From Gelidibacter japonicus (GTDB lineage Bacteria > Bacteroidota > Bacteroidia > Flavobacteriales > Flavobacteriaceae), in the NCBI RefSeq assembly GCF_010725055.1, contig NZ_BJKB01000004.1, positions 186,001 to 250,000 of the forward strand: a DNA stretch of 64,000 nt, in the 5' to 3' direction. The notes beneath the pieces are model-generated. The model was not told the origin of the DNA. It saw nothing but the letters and a program-made list of their open reading frames with translations, and did not search any database. A program made the translations under genes and the position numbers. Below are positions 26,545-35,589 of this stretch, one piece after another (position 1 is the first letter of the stretch; every line of letters begins with the position of its first letter).

Positions 26545-26940
26545 TTAATAAATGGCAATGCATTTATTGTCCTCACATTCCAAACGAAGTGGCGGATCGA
26601 CCATCATGCAATCTGAATATTGTTGGCATTCCACATTAAAAACTCGTTCTAGTTTGTTATGCGCCTCCACGAGGTCAAGCAACGCTAAAGTGTCTATGGA
26701 GGTAGAATAAACTAAGTAGCTCCAAGGTCCGCCACAGGGTTTACTGCCAAGGGCAATTGACCGGCATTCAAAATTTTCATTGCAAATGGAAGCGTCAGCA
26801 AGATTTTTAATCTCGGCTTTCATTAGAGCTAATTTTGAAACGTAGTCTTCACAGGACATGGTATCCCGGTCATCACATTTAAAAGCCGTCAATAAAAGGA
26901 ATGGTACGGCAAATTTTAAAACAAATATCAACGTTTTCAT
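26545..26940 (-). CDS. Small Cys-rich exported protein of unknown function
   Basis: I do not recognise this 131-residue protein. It starts with a hydrophobic export signal (LIFVLKFAVPFLLLTAFKC), and the Cys after TAFK may be lipidated. The mature part contains eight or so further cysteines (for example SICNENFECRSI, GSKPCGGPW, VECQQYSDCMM, LECEDNKCIAIY), suggesting a disulfide-stabilised periplasmic or outer-membrane lipoprotein. It stands alone between PlsC (37 bases downstream) and a terminator. Confidence 0.7.
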   Translation of the reverse strand: MKTLIFVLKFAVPFLLLTAFKCDDRDTMSCEDYVSKLALMKAEIKNLADASICNENFECRSIALGSKPCGGPWSYLVYSTSIDTLALLDLVEAHNKLERVFNVECQQYSDCMMVDPPLRLECEDNKCIAIY

Positions 26941-26993
26941 AATAATACCTTTTAAGGTAGATGCATTCTATTCTAAAAGGTTGCGCACCAACT

Positions 26994-27027
26994 AAAAGAA
27001 CCACAGTAAGTTTACCATGGTTCTTTT
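26994..27027 (-). terminator. Terminator after the bacilliredoxin gene
   Basis: AAAAGAACCA and TGGTTCTTTT form a perfect 10-bp stem around a 14-base loop between the bacilliredoxin stop and the small Cys-rich gene. Confidence 0.7.
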
Positions 27028-27078
27028 AAAAATTTCGATACTTTGACATCAACCTGGGCGCTCCAAGCCTCAAACTTT

Positions 27079-27489
27079 TTAGCAATATTGATTATAAGCA
27101 TCCACAAGGTTTTCCGCAATTATTTCTGCAGGTCTTCCTTCAATATGATGACGCTCTAACATGTGTACCAATTCGCCGTCTTTAAACAAAGCGATAGATG
27201 GTGAACTTGGAGGAAATGGAACCATATGCTGTCTTGCCTTATCTACAGCTTCTTTATCTACACCGGCAAATACAGTTACGGTATGGTCAGGATGCTTTTC
27301 ATTTTGCAAACTCATTCGCGCACCTGGGCGCGCATTAGCTGCCGCACAGCCACAAACCGAATTTACCACTAACAGGGTTGTGCCCTCTTTCGCTAAAGCG
27401 GCATCAACATCTTGAGCGGTATGTAATTCTTCAAAACCAACCTTGGTCAGGTCTTCTCGCATTGGTTTTACTAATTCTGCTGGATACAT
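27079..27489 (-). CDS. BrxA/BrxB family bacilliredoxin
   Basis: A 136-residue thioredoxin-like protein of the YphP/YqiW family. The active-site motif CGC is in LLVVNSVCGCAAANARPG. MVPFPPSSPSIALFKDGELV and HMLERHHIEGR are family hallmarks. In Firmicutes these proteins remove bacillithiol from proteins. Many Bacteroidota also make bacillithiol, so the same role is likely but inferred. Its promoter region carries a TATCTTTG -7 box and a palindrome. Confidence 0.92.
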   Translation of the reverse strand: MYPAELVKPMREDLTKVGFEELHTAQDVDAALAKEGTTLLVVNSVCGCAAANARPGARMSLQNEKHPDHTVTVFAGVDKEAVDKARQHMVPFPPSSPSIALFKDGELVHMLERHHIEGRPAEIIAENLVDAYNQYC

Positions 27490-27519
27490 ATATTTTAAAA
27501 TTTTAAAAATTAATAATTC

Positions 27520-27536
27520 GTCCCGAACTTCGGGAC
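27520..27536. repeat. GTCCCGAA/TTCGGGAC palindrome
   Basis: Perfect 8-base arms surround a single C. It lies between the -7 box and the ATG of the bacilliredoxin gene, so it would be in the 5' untranslated RNA. It could be a dispersed palindrome or an operator; I cannot tell which. Confidence 0.65.
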
Positions 27537-27538
27537 TG

Positions 27539-27546
27539 CAAAGATA
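27539..27546 (-). promoter_or_regulatory. -7 element of the bacilliredoxin gene
   Basis: On the minus strand this reads TATCTTTG, a canonical TAnnTTTG box, about 50 bases before the start codon. The -33 element is not obvious. Confidence 0.5.
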
Positions 27547-27689
27547 TGAAAAATTCGCCTTATTAAATTAGTCCCGAGTTGGTAGTTTGAATGCGGGTAT
27601 TTTAATCGTCAATGGAAATTTAAATTTTAATTTAGAGCATAAAAAGACTAACTATAGTATATTTGAACTACTAAAAATAAAATAGATAA

Positions 27690-28457
27690 ATGAGTTTTTC
27701 GAAATGGATAGGCGCAGGATTGGGATGGTCTTTTGGCGGGCCAATTGGAGCCATTATTGGATTGGTCTTGGGAAGTATAATAGATTCGGTGTCGGATAGC
27801 GGAACACCACTTTTGGGCGATTGGCAGACCAAACAAAAAAATCAACCCACTTACAGACGGCAAGCGCAACCTCAAACGCAACCGGGCGATTTTGAAGTGA
27901 GCCTTTTAATCTTGGCTTCTGTGGTAATCAAAGCCGATGGACATCAAGACCAACGGGAACTTGATTATGTACGCCAGCAATTTGTGAACATGTACGGGCA
28001 GGAGCGTGCCAATAAAGCATTTCGATTGTTCAAGGGCATCAATCAGCAGCAAATTCCAGTGCGTCAAGTGTGCATGCAAATCCAACAGATGATGGATCAT
28101 GCCTCACGATTGCAATTATTGCATTTTCTCTTCGGAATTGCCAAAGCCGATGGAATGGTGACGGATCCAGAAGTGAACCAAATTCATACCATTTCAGGGT
28201 ATTTGGGCATCAGTTCTCGAGATTTTGAAAGCATTAAGGCCATGTTTTATGACAGTAGTGACAATGCCTATAAGATTCTTGAAATCACAAAAGAAGCCAC
28301 AGTGGACGAGATTAAGGCGGCTTATAGAAAAATGGCAAAGAAATACCATCCTGATCGTGTGGTACATTTAGGAGAAGCTCATCAGAAAGGTGCTGTTGAA
28401 AAGTTCCGACAGGTTCAGGAAGCCTACGAAAAACTACAAAAGGAGCGTAGATTTTAA
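27690..28457 (+). CDS. TerB-DnaJ domain protein (DjlA-like co-chaperone)
   Basis: A 255-residue protein. A Gly-rich membrane segment lies at the N-terminus ([20 protein letters not shown]). A TerB domain follows at about residues 70-185, with paired acidic motifs [18 protein letters not shown] and [15 protein letters not shown]-domain lies at the C-terminus ([20 protein letters not shown], with the HPD motif). This is the DjlA layout, a membrane-anchored Hsp70 partner. The gene is monocistronic. Confidence 0.92.
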   Translation: MSFSKWIGAGLGWSFGGPIGAIIGLVLGSIIDSVSDSGTPLLGDWQTKQKNQPTYRRQAQPQTQPGDFEVSLLILASVVIKADGHQDQRELDYVRQQFVNMYGQERANKAFRLFKGINQQQIPVRQVCMQIQQMMDHASRLQLLHFLFGIAKADGMVTDPEVNQIHTISGYLGISSRDFESIKAMFYDSSDNAYKILEITKEATVDEIKAAYRKMAKKYHPDRVVHLGEAHQKGAVEKFRQVQEAYEKLQKERRF

Positions 28458-28664
28458 ATGGTCTTACTTTGGATGATATTTAATGCCTATTGAATAAATT
28501 TAACCATTCAAATTGTTTTTGATTAAAACTCTTGAAATGGAGGCATAAAGGATATTTATTTTTTCATACTTAAATGACCATTATAAATTCATTAATTTAG
28601 TTGTTTATTTATACACATCTTATTGATTTTTCAATTACTCACAAAACCGATTTAATTTTATATT

Positions 28665-29675
28665 ATGCAATTGATATTAAGACCTTATATTTTAAAACTG
28701 AAGCATACATTTACCATTTCAAGAGAGTCTCGAGATGAGCAACCTTCCTTGATTGTTGAATTAAAGGATGATGGTGAATCTGGATTTGGTGAAGCCACCT
28801 CAAATCCCTATTACAATGTAAGCATCAAAGGGATGATGAATGATTTGCAGCAATTGGAGCCGCTCATCGCAGATTCATCTGGCATTCCTCCTGAAGAATT
28901 TTGGGAGAAAATGAAATCGCAATTGTCTCATAATATGTTTGCCCTATGCGCTTTGGATTTGGCCTATAATGACCTTTACGCCAGGATAAAAGGCAAGAAA
29001 TTGTATGAACTGTGGAATTATGATATCAGTCATAACCCGTTAACTAATTACACGATAGGTATAGATACCATTGAAAAAATGGTCTCTAAGATGAAAGAAA
29101 TGCCTTGGCCAATTTATAAGATCAAATTAGGATCGGATCGTGATATCGACATAGTCACTGAATTGCGTAAACATACCGACGCGATTTTCAGGGTAGATGC
29201 CAATTGTGGTTGGACGGCAGATGAAACCATCGCCAATGCAAAGGTGTTAAAAGAATTGGGAGTTGAGTTTATAGAACAACCTTTGCCTGCCGACGATTGG
29301 GAAGGTCATAAAAAAGTCTTTGAACAGTCGGTATTGCCAATTATTGCTGACGAAAGCTGTCAAGTTGAATCGGATGTCGATAAATGTTACCAAAATTTTC
29401 ACGGGATCAACGTCAAATTGACCAAATGTGGAGGACTCACACCAGCACGGCGTATGTTGGTTAAAGCGCGCAAATTAGGAATGAAAACCATGGTAGGTTG
29501 TATGACCGAGTCCACCGTGGGCATTTCTGCCATTGCCCATTTATTGCCACTTTTGGATTATGTGGATATGGATGGCGCTTTATTGCTGGCAGAGGATATT
29601 GCCAGTGGAGTGCGTATAGAAAATGGCGAAATTTTTTATAGTGATTTGAACGGGACTGGCGTGACCTTAACCTAA
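28665..29675 (+). CDS. Dipeptide epimerase (enolase superfamily, L-Ala-D/L-Glu type)
   Basis: A 336-residue enolase-superfamily enzyme. The catalytic KxK is in WPIYKIKLGSDRD. The metal ligands follow in order (FRVDANCGW, EFIEQPL, IADESC), and the second catalytic lysine is in NVKLTKCGGLTPARR. CMTESTVGISA is typical of the L-Ala-D/L-Glu epimerase branch, which recycles murein dipeptides. It is 6 bases from a PLP-dependent transferase, and peptidoglycan hydrolases lie a few kb away, which supports but does not prove that role. Confidence 0.88.
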   Translation: MQLILRPYILKLKHTFTISRESRDEQPSLIVELKDDGESGFGEATSNPYYNVSIKGMMNDLQQLEPLIADSSGIPPEEFWEKMKSQLSHNMFALCALDLAYNDLYARIKGKKLYELWNYDISHNPLTNYTIGIDTIEKMVSKMKEMPWPIYKIKLGSDRDIDIVTELRKHTDAIFRVDANCGWTADETIANAKVLKELGVEFIEQPLPADDWEGHKKVFEQSVLPIIADESCQVESDVDKCYQNFHGINVKLTKCGGLTPARRMLVKARKLGMKTMVGCMTESTVGISAIAHLLPLLDYVDMDGALLLAEDIASGVRIENGEIFYSDLNGTGVTLT

Positions 29676-29681
29676 TAATCA

Positions 29682-30725
29682 ATGACTGTTGATCAATTTC
29701 CGGATAGAACCATTTTAGTTGATGGAGAGACCTATCTTTATTTTGGCGGAACTTCTTATTTAGGGATGGCTACCAACCCTGATTTTCAAAACCTGCTTTT
29801 TGAAAGTATCAAAACCTGGGGCACATCTTATGGGAGTTCGCGGAATTCCAATATTCAATTAAGAATTTACCAAGAAGCGGAGGATTTATTTTCAAATAAC
29901 AGTGGGGCTGAGGCCGCCCTTACCGTTTCCTCAGGTACTTTGGCCGGAAGACTCGTAATTGATTATTTGGCAACAACACACCGACATTTTTATCATTATC
30001 CAAAAACACATCCCGCGATTCTTGAACACTCAAGTCAACCCGTGTTTATAAATGGAGCCTTGCATCCGGGATTGACTGATGAGGTAAATGAAGCCGTTGT
30101 GATCACGGCAGATGCGTTATTGTCCTTAGCGGTCCAACCCACGAATTTCGATTTCTTGGACGGTATTTCTTCAAGTAAAACCATCACTCTATTAATTGAT
30201 GAATCCCATAGCCTGGGCATTGTCGGCAAAGACGGTTCAGGTGTTTTCAAAATGATTGCCCATCCAAGAATTTCTCAAAAAATAATGATCAGCTCTTTGA
30301 CCAAAGCTTATGGCTGTTCTGGAGGCGTTATTGTTGGAAATAAAAAACTTGTTGACAGCATAAGGAGTGCTGTAGTGTTTATCTCGGCTGCAGGAATGAA
30401 TCCTATCTTTTTGCAAACTTTTGTCAAAGGGCAGGGGATTATACAGAATCAACTCAAAAAATTGCGTGAGAATTTGCAGTTTGTATATGGTAACGACGAT
30501 TTGCCACAACAATTTTATTATGATCATGATTACCCTGTGATCTATTCCCATAGCAATGTCATTTTTGACTATTTGAAATCTAAGGGTATCATCATTACTA
30601 ATTTTAAATATCCGAATTATGAGGCTTTGATGAATCGTATTGTCATTACTGCCAACCATACCAAGCAGGATTTAGAGCAACTCAAATCTGCCTTGATGCA
30701 ATTCCAAAAAGAAACCCTTCACTAA
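29682..30725 (+). CDS. PLP-dependent alpha-oxoamine synthase-like enzyme
   Basis: A 347-residue fold-type I PLP enzyme similar to 8-amino-7-oxononanoate synthase and 2-amino-3-ketobutyrate CoA ligase. The PLP-binding aspartate is in TLLIDESHSLGIVGKDGSGV. The Schiff-base lysine is in SSLTKAYGCSGGVIVGNKK. GTSYGSSRNSN is a good match to the substrate-loop region. It is shorter than BioF, and no biotin genes are near, so the substrate is uncertain. It is co-transcribed with the dipeptide epimerase. Confidence 0.85.
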   Translation: MTVDQFPDRTILVDGETYLYFGGTSYLGMATNPDFQNLLFESIKTWGTSYGSSRNSNIQLRIYQEAEDLFSNNSGAEAALTVSSGTLAGRLVIDYLATTHRHFYHYPKTHPAILEHSSQPVFINGALHPGLTDEVNEAVVITADALLSLAVQPTNFDFLDGISSSKTITLLIDESHSLGIVGKDGSGVFKMIAHPRISQKIMISSLTKAYGCSGGVIVGNKKLVDSIRSAVVFISAAGMNPIFLQTFVKGQGIIQNQLKKLRENLQFVYGNDDLPQQFYYDHDYPVIYSHSNVIFDYLKSKGIIITNFKYPNYEALMNRIVITANHTKQDLEQLKSALMQFQKETLH

Positions 30726-30744
30726 AGTTAATGAAGGGTTTTTT
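30712..30744. terminator. Terminator at the end of the PLP enzyme gene
   Basis: AAACCCTTCA and TGAAGGGTTT form a 10-bp stem around a 10-base loop, followed by TTT. The left arm overlaps the last codons of the gene. The SusD gene ends on the other side, so it may serve both. Confidence 0.8.
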
Positions 30745-30763
30745 GATAAAAAATAGTTGGAAT

Positions 30764-32254
30764 TTAATTTTGTGCATCCCACCAAACAGGTGTTACAGGT
30801 GTTTGCCTATTGGCTTCAACTGCGACTCTATTTCTCGTGACTTCCGTAGAAGGGTAGCTTGCACGTCTAAACCATTCGCCGGCATATTCACCGCTGGAAT
30901 CTGCTTCTTCACGTATTGTGAGACCGACAAATACATCATCAGAAAAATCATAACGTCTGTAATCTACAAAGGTTTCAGGATTGAGGAAGTTATGAATGTA
31001 TTTTTCTTTCATGATATGGTGCAGCATCAACCCAGATTCTCCCACGGCAATTGCGGGGTCAGCTAAGTATGCACTTCCATTGGCTTCAAATTTATTCATA
31101 CTTGCCATAATGCCATCAAGATAGGCGTTGTAGGCAATTGCAGTAGAGCCAGTACTTGTTGTTGTACCACCATTAGCCAAAAATGCAGCTTCCGCTTTGA
31201 TAAAAAGAGCCTCGCCATACGTGATAATGGTAATTGGAGAATCAATGGAGGTATAATAGCCGTCTGTTAAGAATCTGGCATTGGCAGGAGTCCCGTCTGG
31301 GCTTGCGCCTGCACCACCACTTACATAACCTTTCCATTCCGTGCTGCCTGCTGGGAGTTCACCAAAAAGTGGCAATCTTGGATCAACAGTCAGGGCTGTC
31401 GTCTGGAAAGGATAATAATCTCCATTCATGGAACTTACCAATTGACTTGCCAAATCGTTATGAAAGTTTCCTTGTCCTCTTGCGACAACCTCTTGTGCAT
31501 AACGCGGATTGATATTTCTATCTGTATAATTCATTTGAAAATCGTCATCATTGGATGTAAAGCCCTTTTCAATGGTAATTAACACATCGTTGGGAGAAAC
31601 CGTACCAGCGCTGACCAAATGTAATTGATAACGTGCTTTAATCGTATATGCAGCTCTTAGCCACTTATCCATATTACCTTGGTAAATAAGATCATCATTT
31701 GATAATTCATAAATGGAAGTATTTGGCGTTTCCAATATAGCTATCGCATTATCCAGAAGTCCGAAAATACTGCTGTAAATTTCTTGTTGCGAATCAAAAG
31801 AAGGTGATGGATTGTCGACACCTAATGCCGCTTGAGAATATGGGACATTGTCCCAAGTGTCCGTAACGATGCCCAAGTTGATGGCTGTTAAAATATCGGC
31901 TACGGCAGTATATCGCGTTGCGTTTAGAGCTGCCGCTTTTTCTTTGATGGTTAAGATGTTTGGTAACCCATAGAGGTAAAAATTAGTCCATAATCCTGAT
32001 GCCGTAGTTTCTCCTGAAGCTAAACCACCCCATCCCGTAAAGTATTGGGTGTAATTTCCGAAAGTTTCTGCGGCAGAATATTGGCCTTGAACAGTTCTGT
32101 ATATAACTGGTGCCAATAAATCCTTCATTCTAAGTGCATCTTCCTGGACTGTTCCAGAAGGTGTGTTCACGTCAAAATATTCATCGCTGCACGAGCTTGC
32201 GCCCAAAATTAGCAATGTTATAAATGTTGTTTTTATTATGTTTTTCATTTTCAA
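30764..32254 (-). CDS. SusD/RagB-like outer membrane lipoprotein
   Basis: A 496-residue substrate-binding lipoprotein that caps a SusC-type pore. The lipoprotein signal is IKTTFITLLILGASSCSDEY. TPR-like helices of the SusD superfamily follow (ILTAINLGIVTDTWDNVPYS, DKWLRAAYTIKARYQLHLV). The C-terminal YGEALFIKAEAAFLANGG and EKYIHNFLNPETFVDYRRYD are also characteristic. It starts 5 bases after SusC. No glycoside hydrolase, sulfatase or polysaccharide lyase is nearby, so the ligand may be a peptide or another non-glycan; that is inference. Confidence 0.92.
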   Translation of the reverse strand: MKMKNIIKTTFITLLILGASSCSDEYFDVNTPSGTVQEDALRMKDLLAPVIYRTVQGQYSAAETFGNYTQYFTGWGGLASGETTASGLWTNFYLYGLPNILTIKEKAAALNATRYTAVADILTAINLGIVTDTWDNVPYSQAALGVDNPSPSFDSQQEIYSSIFGLLDNAIAILETPNTSIYELSNDDLIYQGNMDKWLRAAYTIKARYQLHLVSAGTVSPNDVLITIEKGFTSNDDDFQMNYTDRNINPRYAQEVVARGQGNFHNDLASQLVSSMNGDYYPFQTTALTVDPRLPLFGELPAGSTEWKGYVSGGAGASPDGTPANARFLTDGYYTSIDSPITIITYGEALFIKAEAAFLANGGTTTSTGSTAIAYNAYLDGIMASMNKFEANGSAYLADPAIAVGESGLMLHHIMKEKYIHNFLNPETFVDYRRYDFSDDVFVGLTIREEADSSGEYAGEWFRRASYPSTEVTRNRVAVEANRQTPVTPVWWDAQN

Positions 32255-32259
32255 TTTTT

Positions 32260-35200
32260 TTAAAATCCTAATTTAATTCCGAAAGAATAACTTTCACTCA
32301 AAGGGGTTCCAAGGCCTGTAAATCCGTAAACGTTACTACCGGCACTGTATTGGTTTCCTTCAGGATCATAACCGTCATAAGGTGTCCATATTAAAATATT
32401 ATGGGCGCTAATTGACACGCTTAAATTATCAATGTTTAAAGTGCTGAGAATGTTTTTTCCAAAATTATAAGATAAACCTATATTACGAAGTTTAACCCAT
32501 GAAGCATCTTGTATAAGGATCTCTGCAGCTGAATTGTATCTATTAGTATCTCTGTAATAGTTCTGATCAATAACCCCTGGAATGGTGTTTGTAACAAAAC
32601 CACCACTGCCATCGTCCATTACCCCCGATAAGACCACGGTCTCATCTCTAAATTCAGTAACCTTTGGATTCCCATTTCTGATGGAATTTCTTCGTCCAGC
32701 ATCATAAAGATCACCTCCTTCTTTCCATTCCAATAGAAAGTTAAAGCTGAAGTTCTTATAGCGCAATACGTTATTGAACGACGCCACAAAATCAGGAAAA
32801 GCATTTCCTACCTTAACACGTTCAGATCTATCAACCCTTGGTAAGCCATCAGGTCCAATGTATCTTTGACCATTTTCATAACGCCATTTATATCCATATA
32901 ACTCTCCCATCTTATCACCATTTCTGATTTCAGATGTGATACCCGCCGCAGCCCCTGCATCGGCAAAAATGAGTGCGTCAATATCTTCTGGTAAGGACAA
33001 TACCTTACCTTCGTTAGTGGACCAGTTGATCATTGTTTCCCAGTGGAAATCTTCTGTTTTGAAGACATCATAGGAAATTAACAATTCATGTCCGAAGGTT
33101 TCAAAATCCCCGGCATTTCTAACAATTCCTGAAATACCTGATGAGTAGGCGGTGCCCACTGTGAAAATTTGATTTTTAACACGGGTTTTGTAGTAAGCAT
33201 AATCCACGCGGACTCGGTTTTTGAAAAATCGGAGATCAGTACCAATTTCAAAAGATCTGTTTTTTTCAGGTACAATAAACTCCTCGCCAACTATAGCGCT
33301 TGCTCTGTAGCCTCCTGAACCACTAAATGGAAAATTGCCATCAGATACAAAGTAACTTCCCGTTTCTCCGAAACCTGGTCCTTTACCTACTTCGGCCCAT
33401 GACGCTCTTAACTTTCCAAAGTTGAAAAATTCGTTGTCTTTATCAATAAGTTCATGAAAATCGTAGGCTAAACTCACAGACGGATAGAAAAACGAGCGGT
33501 TATTTTTTTCTAAGGTAGAAGTCCAGTCATTTCTACCGGTAACGGTCAAAAATAATTGGTTTTTATAATCGGCTTTAAGTTCTCCAAATACACCCACATT
33601 CCTAATTTGAGTGACGCTTTTATCAGCAAAAATATTAATGGTGTTGGCTATATCATTAATGCCAGGGACATTTAATGTTTCTCCCCTAATCATAGAATAA
33701 TCTCTTTTAGAATCTGATATTTGATTTCCTAAGGTGAGAGTCGTACCAAAGTCGTCTGACCATTTCTTATTCAAGGTGACCAATAGATTGGATTCCAAGC
33801 CTAAAAAATTTATATTTTGGTTGACAATAAATCCTCCCACCGCTGCTCCAGCGTCGAGGTCTGGTGCAACAAATCGATTTCTTTGATCTGAATAATTATC
33901 AACTTGTGCCGCATAGGTTACGTTGATCCAGTCTTTAGGTGCCCAATTAAAGGTAGCGTTACCTACCCATCTGTTTACATCGTCTGTGAGCGGGCTTGTT
34001 TCCAATAGATAACGTGGGTTATCAATAACCCCAAAGGAGTAGTTGCGTTGCGTGCCATCTTCATTGATATAATCATTGATCGGGAATGTTGCAGAATAAT
34101 AGGCCAAGGAACTAAACACTGATTTATCACCACCATTTCCTCGTTTACCACCAGCATTAGTATAATTTATGGAAGTGTTGATATTAAATTTTTCAGTGAC
34201 CTTATAACCTGCTTTAAATCTTAAGGTTGTTTTGTCATAATCAGTATTTGGTAAAACGCCCTTTTCACTATCGTTACCAACAGAGAAATAATAATCAAGC
34301 TTATCATCAGCCCCACTGATATTGAAATCCACTTGGGTATTGACACCTGTTTGAAAGAGATCATAAGGATTATAAAAACGATCGCCTGTAAGATCAATCG
34401 TTTCCCCATTTACCACGGCACTGTCTGCGCTATATTCCGGTCCCCATGAATAAAAGGAAGTTCCGCCTAATCTTGTAAATCCTGTGTCGGTTTCGGGAGT
34501 GTATAGGGTTCTTGGAAGGCCACTAAAGCCCTCGCGGTATATTTTTTGTAATTCTGGGGTAGTATTGATATTACGCATTGTTGTAGAAGCTGTTATTCCT
34601 ACTTTAGCCTTTCCTAACTTTCCTTTTTTGGTGGTAATAATGATAGCCCCATTTGCTGCTCTTACACCATAAAGCGCTGTGGCGGCCGCTCCTTTTAGTA
34701 CGTTGTAACTTTCAATATCTTCTGGGTTGATGTCAGAGCCCCTGTTGGTAAATGAAAATTGTTCTGAACTACTTGGAGAATTTGAGCCCGCACTTGGTAA
34801 GACACTTCCAGAAAAAGTATCATTATCCAGGGCTAAACCATCGATAATTATCAAAGGCTGGTTGCTTCTATTTGGATTGACAGAAGTAATTCCTCTAATT
34901 AAAATATCAATACCACCACCCGATGACCCAGAGGTTTGGCTGATCTGAACACCAGCAACTCGACCCTGCAATCCGGAAAGGGCATCAGTTTGACCGGTGA
35001 GATCTAAATCTTCAGTTTTTACTTGGGTTACAGAATAACCCAATTCTCGTGTTTCTCTTTTAATCCCAAAAGCCGTCACCACGACTTCATCCAGAGAACT
35101 CGCATCTTCTTGAAGTGTCACATTGATTACGGCTTCAGAAACGGTTCTTTCCACTTTTTTGAAACCTACATAGGAGAAAATCAGAACATCTCCAGAAGAA

Positions 35201-35394
35201 GCAATGATGGTATAGTCACCATCAAAATTTGTTGTTGCACCCTTAGTGGTGCCTTTTACAAGGATATTGACTCCTGGCATAGGAACATTATTCGCATCAG
35301 TAACCACACCGGTCACGGTGATTGTTTGAGCGAATAACATTAAAAGAGCAGAAGTAAAAAAACCAAGTAAGGTGAGGGTAGTTTTTTTTTGCAT
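32260..35394 (-). CDS. SusC/RagA family TonB-linked outer membrane transporter
   Basis: A 1044-residue outer membrane pore powered by TonB. It has a signal peptide ending SALLMLFAQ, then a CarboxypepD_reg-like domain (VTGVVTDANNVPMPGVNILV, GDVLIFSYVGFK). The TonB box region is LDEVVVTAFGIKRETRELGY. The plug domain follows, containing LSGLQGRVAGVQISQTSG and VLKGAAATALYGVRAANGAI. A long beta barrel ends in Phe (SYSFGIKLGF). All parts are intact. It forms an operon with SusD. No ECF sigma/anti-sigma pair is adjacent. Confidence 0.95.
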   Translation of the reverse strand: MQKKTTLTLLGFFTSALLMLFAQTITVTGVVTDANNVPMPGVNILVKGTTKGATTNFDGDYTIIASSGDVLIFSYVGFKKVERTVSEAVINVTLQEDASSLDEVVVTAFGIKRETRELGYSVTQVKTEDLDLTGQTDALSGLQGRVAGVQISQTSGSSGGGIDILIRGITSVNPNRSNQPLIIIDGLALDNDTFSGSVLPSAGSNSPSSSEQFSFTNRGSDINPEDIESYNVLKGAAATALYGVRAANGAIIITTKKGKLGKAKVGITASTTMRNINTTPELQKIYREGFSGLPRTLYTPETDTGFTRLGGTSFYSWGPEYSADSAVVNGETIDLTGDRFYNPYDLFQTGVNTQVDFNISGADDKLDYYFSVGNDSEKGVLPNTDYDKTTLRFKAGYKVTEKFNINTSINYTNAGGKRGNGGDKSVFSSLAYYSATFPINDYINEDGTQRNYSFGVIDNPRYLLETSPLTDDVNRWVGNATFNWAPKDWINVTYAAQVDNYSDQRNRFVAPDLDAGAAVGGFIVNQNINFLGLESNLLVTLNKKWSDDFGTTLTLGNQISDSKRDYSMIRGETLNVPGINDIANTINIFADKSVTQIRNVGVFGELKADYKNQLFLTVTGRNDWTSTLEKNNRSFFYPSVSLAYDFHELIDKDNEFFNFGKLRASWAEVGKGPGFGETGSYFVSDGNFPFSGSGGYRASAIVGEEFIVPEKNRSFEIGTDLRFFKNRVRVDYAYYKTRVKNQIFTVGTAYSSGISGIVRNAGDFETFGHELLISYDVFKTEDFHWETMINWSTNEGKVLSLPEDIDALIFADAGAAAGITSEIRNGDKMGELYGYKWRYENGQRYIGPDGLPRVDRSERVKVGNAFPDFVASFNNVLRYKNFSFNFLLEWKEGGDLYDAGRRNSIRNGNPKVTEFRDETVVLSGVMDDGSGGFVTNTIPGVIDQNYYRDTNRYNSAAEILIQDASWVKLRNIGLSYNFGKNILSTLNIDNLSVSISAHNILIWTPYDGYDPEGNQYSAGSNVYGFTGLGTPLSESYSFGIKLGF

Positions 35395-35589
35395 AATTTG
35401 AGTTGTTTTCGTTAGACTAGTAGAGTAAATGTAAGAAAATTAATTTAAACAGTGTGTTCTTCAATGTTTTATAGTAATAGTAGATAATCCCTAGTTTTTT
35501 AACAATGGCATTTTTTTCTCTTTGTTTGGACAAATTTGGAAATTATCAGCTAACTTTCGGAACCTTATGTTTAAGTTGTTCCTTTTGAC

